Shown one piece after another: positions 44,501 to 52,816 of a stretch of DNA of 64,000 bases. The notes under the pieces were generated by a model. It made no database searches and was not told the origin of the DNA. It saw nothing but the letters and a program-made list of their open reading frames with translations. The DNA comes from Actinomycetota bacterium. GTDB lineage: Bacteria > Actinomycetota > Actinomycetes > Propionibacteriales > Propionibacteriaceae. Each line of letters starts with the position of its first letter. The stretch's first letter is position 1. The DNA lies in the NCBI GenBank assembly GCA_020161015.1, contig JAIUOT010000060.1:1-64000 (forward strand), in the 5' to 3' direction. A program made the position numbers and the translations under genes.

Positions 44501-45144
44501 GTGAGCCCGCGAGCCCGGTGGGCCAGGACGTCCTCCTCGCGCACCAGCGCGCGCAGGTCGGCCTCGGCCAGCACCTGGACGCTGTTCACCTCGTGGCTGG
44601 TGCGGAACCCGTCGAAGAAGTGCAGGAAGGGGACGCGGGTGCGCAGGGTCGCCGCGTGCGCGACGAGGGCGAAGTCGTGGGCCTCCTGCACGCTGGACGC
44701 GCACAGCATCGCCCAGCCGGTCGTGCGTGCCGCCATCACGTCGGAGTGGTCGCCGAAGATGCTCAGCGCGTGGGTGGCCAACGTGCGCGCGGCGACGTGG
44801 ATGACCGCAGGGGTGAGCTCCCCGGCGATCTTGTACATGTTGGGCAGCATGAGCAGCAGGCCCTGGGACGCGGTGAACGTGGCACCCAGCGTCCCCTTGG
44901 TGACCGCGCCGTGGAGGGCTCCGGCCGCTCCCGCCTCGGACTGGAGCTCGACGACGTCGGGCACCGTCCCCCACAGGTTGGGCCGGCCCGCGGCCGACCA
45001 CGCGTCCGCGGACTCCCCCATCGCCGAGGACGGCGTGATCGGGTAGATCGCGAGCACCTCGCTCAGGGCGTGCGCGACCCTGGCCGCCGCCTCGTTGCCG
45101 TCCAGCGTCTCCCAGCGTGTCACCGGCCCATTGTCGCCGGTCAC
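41584..45144 (-). CDS. nifJ: Pyruvate:ferredoxin (flavodoxin) oxidoreductase, classical single chain
   Basis: A 1186-residue homodimeric-type PFOR with the normal domain order. Domain I has [20 protein letters not shown]; the gamma domain reads [21 protein letters not shown]; two [4Fe-4S] motifs follow, [12 protein letters not shown] from C691 and [12 protein letters not shown] from C747; the TPP domain has [36 protein letters not shown] and [18 protein letters not shown] with the Mg-binding D974. It converts pyruvate and CoA to acetyl-CoA, CO2 and reduced ferredoxin, or the reverse. GTG 45144 overlaps the PEPCK stop (GTGA). Confidence 0.97.
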   Translation of the reverse strand: [1186 protein letters not shown]

Positions 45145-48100
45145 AGGGGCTGGCGACCGACGGTCCCGACGATCCCCGCCCGGTAGGCGTCACTGCTGAA
45201 CTTGTCGTACTCGGCCTGGGCCGCCTCGATCCGCTTCGGCACGTCGAGGCGCACGGACGGCTCCTCGTTCCCCGGTGTGGTGATGAACTTCTGCAGCGCC
45301 TCCAGGCCGGCCTGCGCGCGGGAGGCCGCGGCGGCCTGCTTGGCGTCCAGGCGGGCGGCGTACCAGTCGGAGGCGAGGATGGCCTCGCGCTCGAACAGCG
45401 CCCGGAACTCCGGCGAGTGCAGCGTCCAGCCCTCCGCGGAGGCACCGTGGGCCATGATCTCCAGCAGCGCCCGCACCGGGGGGATCGCCAGGTCCACCGT
45501 GCCGTCGTCGAAGTACGACCGCGCCACCCGCTCGTGGGTGGCGATGATCGTGGCCACGGACTCGGCGTAGATGTCGGCGTCCTGGAGCTCCGGTCGCAGC
45601 ATCTCCTCGGTGAACACCGCGTGCGGGTGCAGGAAGATCCGGCCGAAGTACTTCCGCGAGAACGCCTGCGTCATCCGGTAGCCCAGCCGGCTGGCCAGCA
45701 CCTGCGTGCCGTTGTGCTCGAAGTCCTCGATCCGCTCCAGGGCGCCCTCGGCGATCAGTGCTGCGGCGCTGCGCTCGGCAGGGGTCATCCGCGAGAACAC
45801 CTCCGGCACCAGCATCGAGATGTCGTGGTCGACGCGCACGTGCGGCCCGACGTACCCGGCGCACGACACCCAGCCGTCGTACCCGGTGAGGGCGAACGAC
45901 AGCAGCGCGGCGTTCAGGTCGAGCACGGCCGGCATCGCGTTGAACGGGCCCTTGGTCATCGCACCCTCCGAGCCGGCGCCCGTCGTGGACGGCGACTTGC
46001 CGGTCATCGAGGAGATGAACTCCGCGAACAGCTCCGGCAGCTCCATGTAGTGCAGCGGGTTGTACGAGCACAACGGCGGGACGGGGCCGTCCGGCGGGTT
46101 GTTCCGGCGGCCGGCGGCGACGACGTCCACCGGCAGCGGCAGCGGGCTGCCCGCGGGCAGCCGCCGGACGAGGTGCCCGGCCAGGTCGGCCACGGCCGTC
46201 GCGGCCGCGTTGGTCCGGTCGGGGCGCTTCTGCAGGTAGCGCGGGTTCTTGCTGGGTTTGCCGTCCACCAGGCGCGGGTTGGCCGAGCACACGAAGTAGT
46301 TCGGCGAGCGGCCGTCCGGGCTGTCGGCGAAGGTGCTGACGAGGCTGCGCATCGGCTCGGTGAACTGGCTGAAGGCCACCGCGTCGTCGCGCATCTCGCG
46401 GGCGTCGTCCCTTGTCAACGGCTGGAAGTTGGACAGGAACGTGCCACGGGCAGCGATGTCGGCCTCCGCCTGCTTGTCGTAGCCGCGGTGGATCGCGTCG
46501 TCGGGGCGCTGGAAGAGGAGGTTCTCGCAGTTCTCCACCAGCTTGTAGGAGCGGTCCTCGTCGAGCCCGAGCATGTGGCCGCCGATCACCACCGACGCGG
46601 TGATGTCGTCCTCGGTCTGCACCTTCACCGCCGGGTTGAAGTCGTGGCGCAGGCCGAACAGCCGCCAGGAGCCGTCCGCGTCGAACCCGACGCGGAGCAT
46701 GTTCACCATGATCTTCTCGCCGTCCAGGCGCAGGTTGATGCCGCGGCGGCCGTTGATGATGCCCACGGTGAAGTGGCTGCGCCAGTCGCCGCCCCATTCG
46801 GGACGGTAGAAGCGCTTCACCACGAAGACGAGCTCCTTGACGTGCTGCGGGATCGAGTCCAGCCAGGCGTTGAACTCCGCGGTGTACTCGGTGGCGGACG
46901 GGGTGAGCAGCTTGATCACGCTGCCGATCGAGCGGTCGTCGGACAGGATCGGGCGCTGGTCGCGGCCGCGCTCGCCCGGGTCGGCGAACCGGTCGGAGAA
47001 GTCGCGGGCGAGGATCTCTGCGACCGCGTCCATGTCGGCGTCGTAGTCGGGGGAGTAGGCGTTGCCGAAGATGAAGGCGTCGGTGATCGCCTTCGAGATC
47101 TCCGACTTGCCGCCGCCGGACACCGTGGCCGGCTTGTGGCAGTGGGTGGCCGTCGCGACCGTGCCGACCAAGCTCCACTGGGTGCGGTCGGACGCCTGCT
47201 GCACCATCCGCACCTGGTATCCCGACGGCGTCAGGTAGGTCTTGTCCGCGCGCAGGCGGATGGAGCCGGCCGAGCCGTCGGGGTTCGTCCAGGCGACGGT
47301 GAGGGTGCGCAGCGAGAAGGTCGGGCCGTCCGGCACGACGATGATGTGCGGCTGCTCCAGGTCGGTGGCGTGACCCTCGGGCCGGGGCACGAACCGCTGC
47401 GGGTCGCGCTCGACGACGGCCTGCACGCTGTAGCCCTCGCCCGCCGGTGAGACGGTGTACTCCTGGCCGAGGTTGTAGCTGGGGTAGACCAGGGCGCCGC
47501 CGGCGTGCTCCTCCTCCGCGTTGCCGAAGAGGTTGGCCGAGTAGCTGACCTGGGTCTTCACCTCCTTCTTGCAGTAGCCGAAGTAGTTGTCCGCGATCAC
47601 GGTGACGATGACGCCCCGCTCGTCGCGCGCGCAGGCCTTGAACGCCTGGCCGCCGTTGTAGCACTCGTCCTCGTGCTCCCAGCACATGCCGTCGCGGCGC
47701 TGGCGCGCGGTCGCCTCGCTCACGTGCGGCAGGCCAAGGGACTTCTTGGTGACCCGGGTCAGGTGCGGGGCGAGGATGACCGCGCCGGTGTGGCCCGTCC
47801 AGGTCTCGGGCGCGAGCGAGGCGTCGTTCTCGGGCAGGTACGGGTCGCCGCCGTTGCCGAAGATGCCCTCGACGAAGTCGAGGTTGGCCACCAGGCCGCC
47901 CGGCACGATGAAGCGGGTCTCCATCCGCTTCTCGCGCACCCAGCCGGGCACGGCCGGGGCGACGAGCGGACGCAGCTGGAGCGAGACGAAGCACGCCGCC
48001 GGCCTCGCCTGGTTGGCGGTGTAGGGCAGCACCATGTCGACCTCGGGCGGCTGGAAGGCCAGGTCGAGCAGGCGCGCGAAGACCGCCTTCGGCACCGCGA

Positions 48101-48527
48101 GCTTGTCATCGGGGATGGGCAGCCCGCCCTCGGCGATGTGGAACACGCCCGCGGTCGTGCGGCGGTCGTTGGCCGGGTTGTGCAGCACGCCGTTCGCCAG
48201 CCGGTAGCTGGTGAGCAGCGGCGAGGAGTAGACGTCGGAGTCCGAGGGCAGCGACAGGGCGCGCGCCAGGCCGGGCTCGTCCAGCACGAAGGTCCGCCGG
48301 GGCAGCTTCGGCGACAGGCCGGTGTCGGCCAGGTAGTCGTCCAGCCAGTTCTGGATGCGGGCGTCCGCGGCGCACAACCGGTCGGCCAGCCGGCGGCTCA
48401 GCTCCCGCTGGCGGGCCAGGATCGGCGCGACCAGCTTCGCCGTCGCCGAGTCCTGGACCTCCGTGGGCGTGGGCAGTCCGAGCTGGGCGAGGCGGAGGTA
48501 GATGGCGGCGTGTTCGATGTGGGCCAT
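45141..48527 (-). CDS. PPi-type phosphoenolpyruvate carboxykinase (PEP carboxytransphosphorylase-like)
   Basis: A 1128-residue protein. Length, the P-loop-like segment ATVSGGGKSEISKAI with K474 and the conserved AHCHKPATVSGGG context match my memory of the PPi-dependent PEPCK family found in Propionibacterium and Entamoeba, unrelated at overall sequence level to ATP- and GTP-PEPCKs. That enzyme interconverts PEP + CO2 + Pi and oxaloacetate + PPi. The context, a 4-bp overlap with PFOR, fits the PEP/pyruvate/oxaloacetate node of propionic fermentation. ATG 48527 begins MAHIEHAAIYLR; AGGGG is very close to it, so initiation may be leaderless. I cannot run an alignment to confirm. Confidence 0.75.
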   Translation of the reverse strand: MAHIEHAAIYLRLAQLGLPTPTEVQDSATAKLVAPILARQRELSRRLADRLCAADARIQNWLDDYLADTGLSPKLPRRTFVLDEPGLARALSLPSDSDVYSSPLLTSYRLANGVLHNPANDRRTTAGVFHIAEGGLPIPDDKLAVPKAVFARLLDLAFQPPEVDMVLPYTANQARPAACFVSLQLRPLVAPAVPGWVREKRMETRFIVPGGLVANLDFVEGIFGNGGDPYLPENDASLAPETWTGHTGAVILAPHLTRVTKKSLGLPHVSEATARQRRDGMCWEHEDECYNGGQAFKACARDERGVIVTVIADNYFGYCKKEVKTQVSYSANLFGNAEEEHAGGALVYPSYNLGQEYTVSPAGEGYSVQAVVERDPQRFVPRPEGHATDLEQPHIIVVPDGPTFSLRTLTVAWTNPDGSAGSIRLRADKTYLTPSGYQVRMVQQASDRTQWSLVGTVATATHCHKPATVSGGGKSEISKAITDAFIFGNAYSPDYDADMDAVAEILARDFSDRFADPGERGRDQRPILSDDRSIGSVIKLLTPSATEYTAEFNAWLDSIPQHVKELVFVVKRFYRPEWGGDWRSHFTVGIINGRRGINLRLDGEKIMVNMLRVGFDADGSWRLFGLRHDFNPAVKVQTEDDITASVVIGGHMLGLDEDRSYKLVENCENLLFQRPDDAIHRGYDKQAEADIAARGTFLSNFQPLTRDDAREMRDDAVAFSQFTEPMRSLVSTFADSPDGRSPNYFVCSANPRLVDGKPSKNPRYLQKRPDRTNAAATAVADLAGHLVRRLPAGSPLPLPVDVVAAGRRNNPPDGPVPPLCSYNPLHYMELPELFAEFISSMTGKSPSTTGAGSEGAMTKGPFNAMPAVLDLNAALLSFALTGYDGWVSCAGYVGPHVRVDHDISMLVPEVFSRMTPAERSAAALIAEGALERIEDFEHNGTQVLASRLGYRMTQAFSRKYFGRIFLHPHAVFTEEMLRPELQDADIYAESVATIIATHERVARSYFDDGTVDLAIPPVRALLEIMAHGASAEGWTLHSPEFRALFEREAILASDWYAARLDAKQAAAASRAQAGLEALQKFITTPGNEEPSVRLDVPKRIEAAQAEYDKFSSDAYRAGIVGTVGRQPL

Positions 48528-48671
48528 ACCCCTATTCTCGACGGCCCGGCCCGCGCCGTCCCGCGGGTCTCGCCGCTGCCGTGCCGACTTGACGCACCGG
48601 GACGCGTCTCCCTGCGACCCGGGATGGCGAATTCCGTACGCGTTGTGCCCGGCGGCCGGTACCCTCGCCAC

Positions 48672-49313
48672 ATGGTTCAGGCATTGGACCAGGTCTGGGT
48701 GGGGGTGGCCGAAATCGGCCTGGGCCTGGTTTTCTGTTTCATCGGGCACTCCGCCGCCAGGGTTGTCCTCGCGGTCTGGGGCGCGCTCGTCGGGTTCGTC
48801 GCCGGGAGCCTGCTCTACGTCGTGCTGCTGCCCAGGGTCGAGGGCCAGGTGTTCGCCGCCGTCCCGTGGTGGGCGTACGCGATCGGGATGGCCCTGCTCC
48901 TCGCCTGGTTGTCCTTCGCCTTCTACACCGTCGGCGTGCTCATCTCGATGGGGGCGGTCGGCTGGGCGCTGGGGCAGTTCCTCTCGACCACCTTCACCAT
49001 GCCCTCGTGGATGACGTTCGGGATGGGCCTGGTGGTCGCGGCCGGACTGGTCATGGTCGGCTGGACGCTCAACCTGCCCAAGGCGCTGCTCGTCGTCCTG
49101 ACCGCCGTCGTCGGGGCGGGCGCGATCCTGGACGGCGTCCAGTCGCTGATGGGCCAGCGGCTGGACTGGTTCAGCCAGATGGGCTGGAAGACCGACCCGA
49201 CGATCCACGCGGCGTGGACGGTCGCCTTCGTCGTGCTCGCCGGTGCGGGCATGTTCGTGCAGTTCCGCCAGCAGTCGGAGGACAACCTGCGCGACGCGTA
49301 CAAGCGCGCCTGA
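48672..49313 (+). CDS. Multi-spanning membrane protein (DUF4203/TMEM198-like)
   Basis: A 213-residue protein with about six to seven hydrophobic segments (VAEIGLGLVFCFIGHSAARVVLAVWGALVGFVAGSLLYVVLL; AYAIGMALLLAWLSFAFYTVGVLISMGAVGWALGQFL; LPKALLVVLTAVVGAGAIL) and a short cytoplasmic C-terminus (RQQSEDNLRDAYKRA). The glycine spacing resembles DUF4203 proteins; function unknown. ATG 48672; divergent from the PEPCK operon. Confidence 0.75.
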   Translation: MVQALDQVWVGVAEIGLGLVFCFIGHSAARVVLAVWGALVGFVAGSLLYVVLLPRVEGQVFAAVPWWAYAIGMALLLAWLSFAFYTVGVLISMGAVGWALGQFLSTTFTMPSWMTFGMGLVVAAGLVMVGWTLNLPKALLVVLTAVVGAGAILDGVQSLMGQRLDWFSQMGWKTDPTIHAAWTVAFVVLAGAGMFVQFRQQSEDNLRDAYKRA

Positions 49314-49344
49314 GGCCCGCTGCGGACCCCCTAGGATCGGCGCC

Positions 49345-49728
49345 ATGCTGATCGTGACCACGAACGACGTGCCGGGGTACCGGATCGAGGCCGTGCTCGG
49401 GGAGGTCATGGGGATGACCGTCCGCAGTGCCAACATCGGCGCGAACATCATCGCCGGCTTCCGGGCCATCGGTGGCGGAGAGGTCGACGAGTACACCCGC
49501 CTCGTCTACGAGAGCCGGCAGCAGGTCATGCAGCGGATGTGGCAGGACGCCGTGTCACGCGGCGCGAACGCCATCGTGATGATGCGCTTCGACACCGGCG
49601 AGATCGGCCAGGCCTTCTCGGAGGTGTGCGCCTACGGGACGGCGGTCGTGGTCGAGCCGATCCCCCAGGGCCAGCCGGGTGCGACCAGGCAGTCGGCCGG
49701 CGTCGCCGCCCAGGCCGCGCAGCGCTGA
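49345..49728 (+). CDS. UPF0145 (YbjQ-like) protein
   Basis: A 127-residue protein with the family pattern MLIVTTNDVPGYRIEAVLGEVMGMTVRSANIGANIIAGFRAIGGGEVDEYTRLVYESRQQVMQRMWQDAVSRGANAIVMMRFDT. YbjQ-type proteins assemble into pentamers or decamers; role undefined. 31 bp after the membrane-protein gene and probably cotranscribed. Confidence 0.92.
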   Translation: MLIVTTNDVPGYRIEAVLGEVMGMTVRSANIGANIIAGFRAIGGGEVDEYTRLVYESRQQVMQRMWQDAVSRGANAIVMMRFDTGEIGQAFSEVCAYGTAVVVEPIPQGQPGATRQSAGVAAQAAQR

Positions 49729-49743
49729 GGCTCAGTCGCCGGC

Positions 49744-50019
49744 TCAGCCCTTGGCCTTGGGACCCTCCGGCGGCGGCAGCTTGCGCCGGAAGGTCGTGGA
49801 CTCCCCCGGCTCCGCCGGCGGCGCGTCACCACGCCGGATGTCGAGGAAGCCCTTCACGCCGCGGTAGGTCGCGACGACGCCCATGCCGATGATCGCCCAG
49901 TCGAGCAGGCTGAAGTCGCCGGTCGTCCCGCTGGTCGTCATCAGGAAGTAGATCCCGGCGATGATCGCCAGGGGTCCCACGACCACGTACATCCATGCCT
50001 GCCGCTTCGGATCCTCCAC
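49744..50019 (-). CDS. Small two-TM membrane protein
   Basis: A 91-residue protein with two hydrophobic helices (MYVVVGPLAIIAGIYFLMTT and LLDWAIIGMGVVATYRGVKGFL) and a Pro-rich charged tail. No recognised family. GTG 50019, or ATG 49992 nine codons later; a TAGGCT lies just upstream of the GTG, consistent with a leaderless start. Confidence 0.6.
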   Translation of the reverse strand: MEDPKRQAWMYVVVGPLAIIAGIYFLMTTSGTTGDFSLLDWAIIGMGVVATYRGVKGFLDIRRGDAPPAEPGESTTFRRKLPPPEGPKAKG

Positions 50020-50070
50020 GCGCGCAGCCTAGCCGCTCGGGAGCCCCCGGCCCACGCCGGGCGGGCGTCC

Positions 50071-50931
50071 TCAGCCGACGACGAGCCTGGCCCGCAGCGC
50101 AGCGAGCTCGTCCGCGCTGAGCCCCACCCCGCGCGTCAGGTAACGGTGCACCGAGCCGTAGCGATGGCGGGCGGTCGCCAGCCCGGCCTCGAGGTAGGAG
50201 GCGCGGAGCCGTTCGAGCTCCTTCACCACCCCGGCCCGCCGGCTGCCGGACGCGGCGCGCGCGGCGTCCACCTTCCGCTGGATCTCGGCTGCCCGGTAGG
50301 TGTTCGAGAGCAGGTACTGCTCGACGATCGTGTCGGTGGGCACCCCCGCGACGACCTGGAGCATGGCCGACACCCAGCCGGTGCGGTCCTTGCCGTGGGT
50401 GCAGTGGATGACCACCGGGCCGTCGGCGGCGATGATCGCGCGCAGCACGCGGGCCAGCGCGCGACGCTGGGCCGCCACCGTGACGAACCGCCGGTTCATC
50501 TCCCGCATGTGGGCCCGCGCCTGCGCGGCGGTGCGCAGCCCGGACGTGCTCAGCGACCGGCCGGCGAAGAGGTCCATGAGCACGTACTCCGCCCCGGGCA
50601 CGGGGACGTCGGGCGATCCGGCCGCCACGCGGGGAGTGCGCAGGTCGAGGATCGCGGTGACCCCGGCGGCCTCCAGCGCCGCGACGTCGTCCGCGGTCAG
50701 GCCGGAGAGCTTCGAGGACCGGTAGACCACGCCCGTGGCCATCTGTCCCCCGCCCTTCAGGGCCAGGCCGGCGCCGGCGACGTCCCGGAAGTTGCTCGCG
50801 CCGACGATCGGGACCGTGCCCGCGGCGGCGGGATCGGCCAGCGGCCGGGGGGCGAGTGCCACAGCAGAGGGGACGGGGCCGAGCAGCCCGGCGAGGAGGG
50901 CCAGAACCAGCAGCCACCAGGAGCGCTTCAC
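50071..50931 (-). CDS. Secreted tyrosine/serine phosphatase (Y_phosphatase3 family)
   Basis: A 286-residue exported protein: signal peptide (KRSWWLLVLALLAGLLGPVPSAVA), then NFRDVAGAGLALKGGGQMATGVVYRSSKLSGLTADDVAALEAAGVTAILDLRTP and the CX5R active site HCTHGKDRTGW. This matches actinobacterial tyrosine phosphatases such as PtpB of mycobacteria. GTG 50931 is chosen because it directly precedes the signal peptide; an upstream in-frame start adds an Arg/Pro leader overlapping the divergent gene's promoter. Confidence 0.9.
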   Translation of the reverse strand: MKRSWWLLVLALLAGLLGPVPSAVALAPRPLADPAAAGTVPIVGASNFRDVAGAGLALKGGGQMATGVVYRSSKLSGLTADDVAALEAAGVTAILDLRTPRVAAGSPDVPVPGAEYVLMDLFAGRSLSTSGLRTAAQARAHMREMNRRFVTVAAQRRALARVLRAIIAADGPVVIHCTHGKDRTGWVSAMLQVVAGVPTDTIVEQYLLSNTYRAAEIQRKVDAARAASGSRRAGVVKELERLRASYLEAGLATARHRYGSVHRYLTRGVGLSADELAALRARLVVG

Positions 50932-51052
50932 GCGAGAACGATACGCGCCGCAGGCCCGTCGCGGTGGGGATGGCGTCCGGACGGGGACGGATCGGGTACC
51001 GGGACTCACGAGCGGCCATGATGGGAGGCCGCACCACCGAGGAGGAGACCCC

Positions 51053-52060
51053 ATGCCCCGCGCGATCGTGATCCGCCGCACCGAATCCGCCGACGCCGGA
51101 GACCCGGTGAACACCGCTTCGGTGGAGGAACTCCCCGAGCCGGGGCCCGAGGCCGGCCCGGTGCTGGTCGACGTCGCCTACTCCGGGATCAACTACAAGG
51201 ACGCCCTCGCACTCACCGGACGACCCGGGGTGGTCCGCCGCACGCCCCTGGTCGCCGGCGTCGACCTCGTGGGCACCGTGCGGGCCTCCGAGGACGTCCG
51301 GTGGGCGGCGGGCGACACCGTGGTGCTCAACGGAACCGGGCTGTCGGAGACCGTCGACGGCGGGCTCGCAGAGGTCGCCCGCGTGGCGGCGGGGAACCTC
51401 GTCCGGCTGCCGGAGGGGCTCACGCCCGCGCGCGCCGCGGCGCTGGGCACGGCCGGCTACACCGCGGCGCTCTGCGTCCTGCGCCTGGAGGAGGCGGGCC
51501 TGGCGACCACGCCCGAGCAGCCGGTCCTCGTCACCGGCGCCACCGGAGGCGTCGGCTCGATCGCCATCGCGCTCCTGGCCACGGCGGGGCACCACGTGGC
51601 CGCGCTCACCGGACGGGGCGACCGCTACGGGGACTACCTCCGCGGGCTGGGGGCCACCAGCCTGGTGGCACGCGCGGAGCTGGAGGGCCCCGGCCGTCCG
51701 CTCCAGTCGCAGCGCTGGTCCGCGGCCGTCGACTCCGTGGGCGGGGAGGTGCTCGCGAACGTGCTGTCCCAGACCCGCTACGGGGGGACGGTGACAGCGT
51801 GCGGCCTCGCGGGCTCGGCCTCCCTGCCGGCGAGCGTCGTGCCGTTCATCCTGCGGGCGGTCACCCTCGCCGGGGTGGACTCGGTCTCGGCGTCCCTGCC
51901 GGCGCGGGAGGCAGCCTGGGCGCGCCTGGCCCGCGACATCGACCCCGCGCTGCTCGACGCGCTCACCGAGACCGTCCCGCTCGGCGGGGCGATCGACGCC
52001 GCCGGCCGGCTGCTGGCCGGGCGCACGCACGGCCGGATCGTGGTCGACGTCCGCGCCTGA
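51053..52060 (+). CDS. Acrylyl-CoA reductase/YhdH-type MDR oxidoreductase
   Basis: A 335-residue medium-chain reductase without the structural or catalytic zinc cysteines. PVLVDVAYSGINYKDALALTGRPGVVRRTPLVAGVDLVGTV and the NADPH site VLVTGATGGVGSIAIALLATAGHHVAALTGR followed by LRGLGATSLVAR place it with AcuI/YhdH acrylyl-CoA reductases. Acrylyl-CoA reduction to propionyl-CoA would fit a propionate-forming host, but broader quinone reductase activity is possible. GAGGAGGAG precedes the ATG. Confidence 0.88.
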   Translation: MPRAIVIRRTESADAGDPVNTASVEELPEPGPEAGPVLVDVAYSGINYKDALALTGRPGVVRRTPLVAGVDLVGTVRASEDVRWAAGDTVVLNGTGLSETVDGGLAEVARVAAGNLVRLPEGLTPARAAALGTAGYTAALCVLRLEEAGLATTPEQPVLVTGATGGVGSIAIALLATAGHHVAALTGRGDRYGDYLRGLGATSLVARAELEGPGRPLQSQRWSAAVDSVGGEVLANVLSQTRYGGTVTACGLAGSASLPASVVPFILRAVTLAGVDSVSASLPAREAAWARLARDIDPALLDALTETVPLGGAIDAAGRLLAGRTHGRIVVDVRA

Positions 52061-52129
52061 GCGGGGCACGCGCAAAGCCTGCGCCACCGGGCCGGGATCG
52101 CATACCCTGTCGCTGAGTCGGGAGGTGCG

Positions 52130-52816
52130 GTGATCCGTTCCAGCGTCGCCAGCGGCCACACGCTGCGCAGCCTGCGACTGCTGCTCGAGGCGTACGCCGC
52201 CTCGGAACTGCCGGAGTGGGACGCGTTCGCGCGGACGATGCACAGCGTGCACCTCGACCCCGGCGACGTGCTCTTCTCCGCAGGCGAGCGCCACCCGTAC
52301 GTGTACTACCTCGAGGAGGGCCTGCTGAAGGCCCTGATGACCAACGCGCGCGGCCGCACGATCATCCCCTTCTTCTCCGAGGAGGGCGAGATCTTCGCCT
52401 CGATGCCGGCGCTCGCGCCGGAGGGCGTCAGGCTGGTCGCCGCCCGGCACCTGCACCCCAGGGCGGAGGAGTTGGGCGCGGCACTGGCCGGGGTGACCAT
52501 CCACACGATGGTGGCGATCGAGCCGACCCTCGTCCACCGGTTCGACGTGCGGATCATCGAGCGCCTGGCCGGCCGGCACCCCTCCTGGTCGCGGATGAGC
52601 AACGCCGTGACGACGCTGTACGCGATCAGCCTCCAGGCCGACGCCGCGGCCCTGCGCAACTCCGCGGAGCAGCGCTACCGGGACCTCCTCGCCAACCACC
52701 CTGACCTGATCGCGCGGATCAGCCGGCGGGACCTCGCCTGCTTCCTCAACGTCACCGACGTGGCGCTGGGACGCATCGCCAAGCGGGTGGAGGCCGGAGC
52801 CGTCGAGTCGGATTGA
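52130..52816 (+). CDS. Crp/Fnr-family transcriptional regulator
   Basis: A 228-residue regulator: cyclic-nucleotide-binding-like beta roll from about 25 to 120 (LDPGDVLFSAGERHPYVYYLEEGLLKALMTNARGRTIIPFFSEEGEIFASM), a long dimer helix, and a C-terminal helix-turn-helix (ISRRDLACFLNVTDVALGRIAKRV). The RAxS cAMP signature is absent, and there is no N-terminal FeS cysteine cluster, so the ligand is unknown. GGGAGG precedes the GTG at 52130. Confidence 0.88.
   Translation: MIRSSVASGHTLRSLRLLLEAYAASELPEWDAFARTMHSVHLDPGDVLFSAGERHPYVYYLEEGLLKALMTNARGRTIIPFFSEEGEIFASMPALAPEGVRLVAARHLHPRAEELGAALAGVTIHTMVAIEPTLVHRFDVRIIERLAGRHPSWSRMSNAVTTLYAISLQADAAALRNSAEQRYRDLLANHPDLIARISRRDLACFLNVTDVALGRIAKRVEAGAVESD

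Noticed and set aside
41521-45186. A 1221-codon open frame on the + strand opposite nifJ
   Set aside because: It is antisense to a gene with intact catalytic and cluster motifs; its protein is His/Gly/Arg/Val repetitive, as expected from a high-GC shadow frame.
45190-47994. A 934-codon leftward frame inside the PPi-PEPCK-like gene
   Set aside because: Arg/Gly/Ala-rich and motif-free; the alternative frame reads as a consistent protein.
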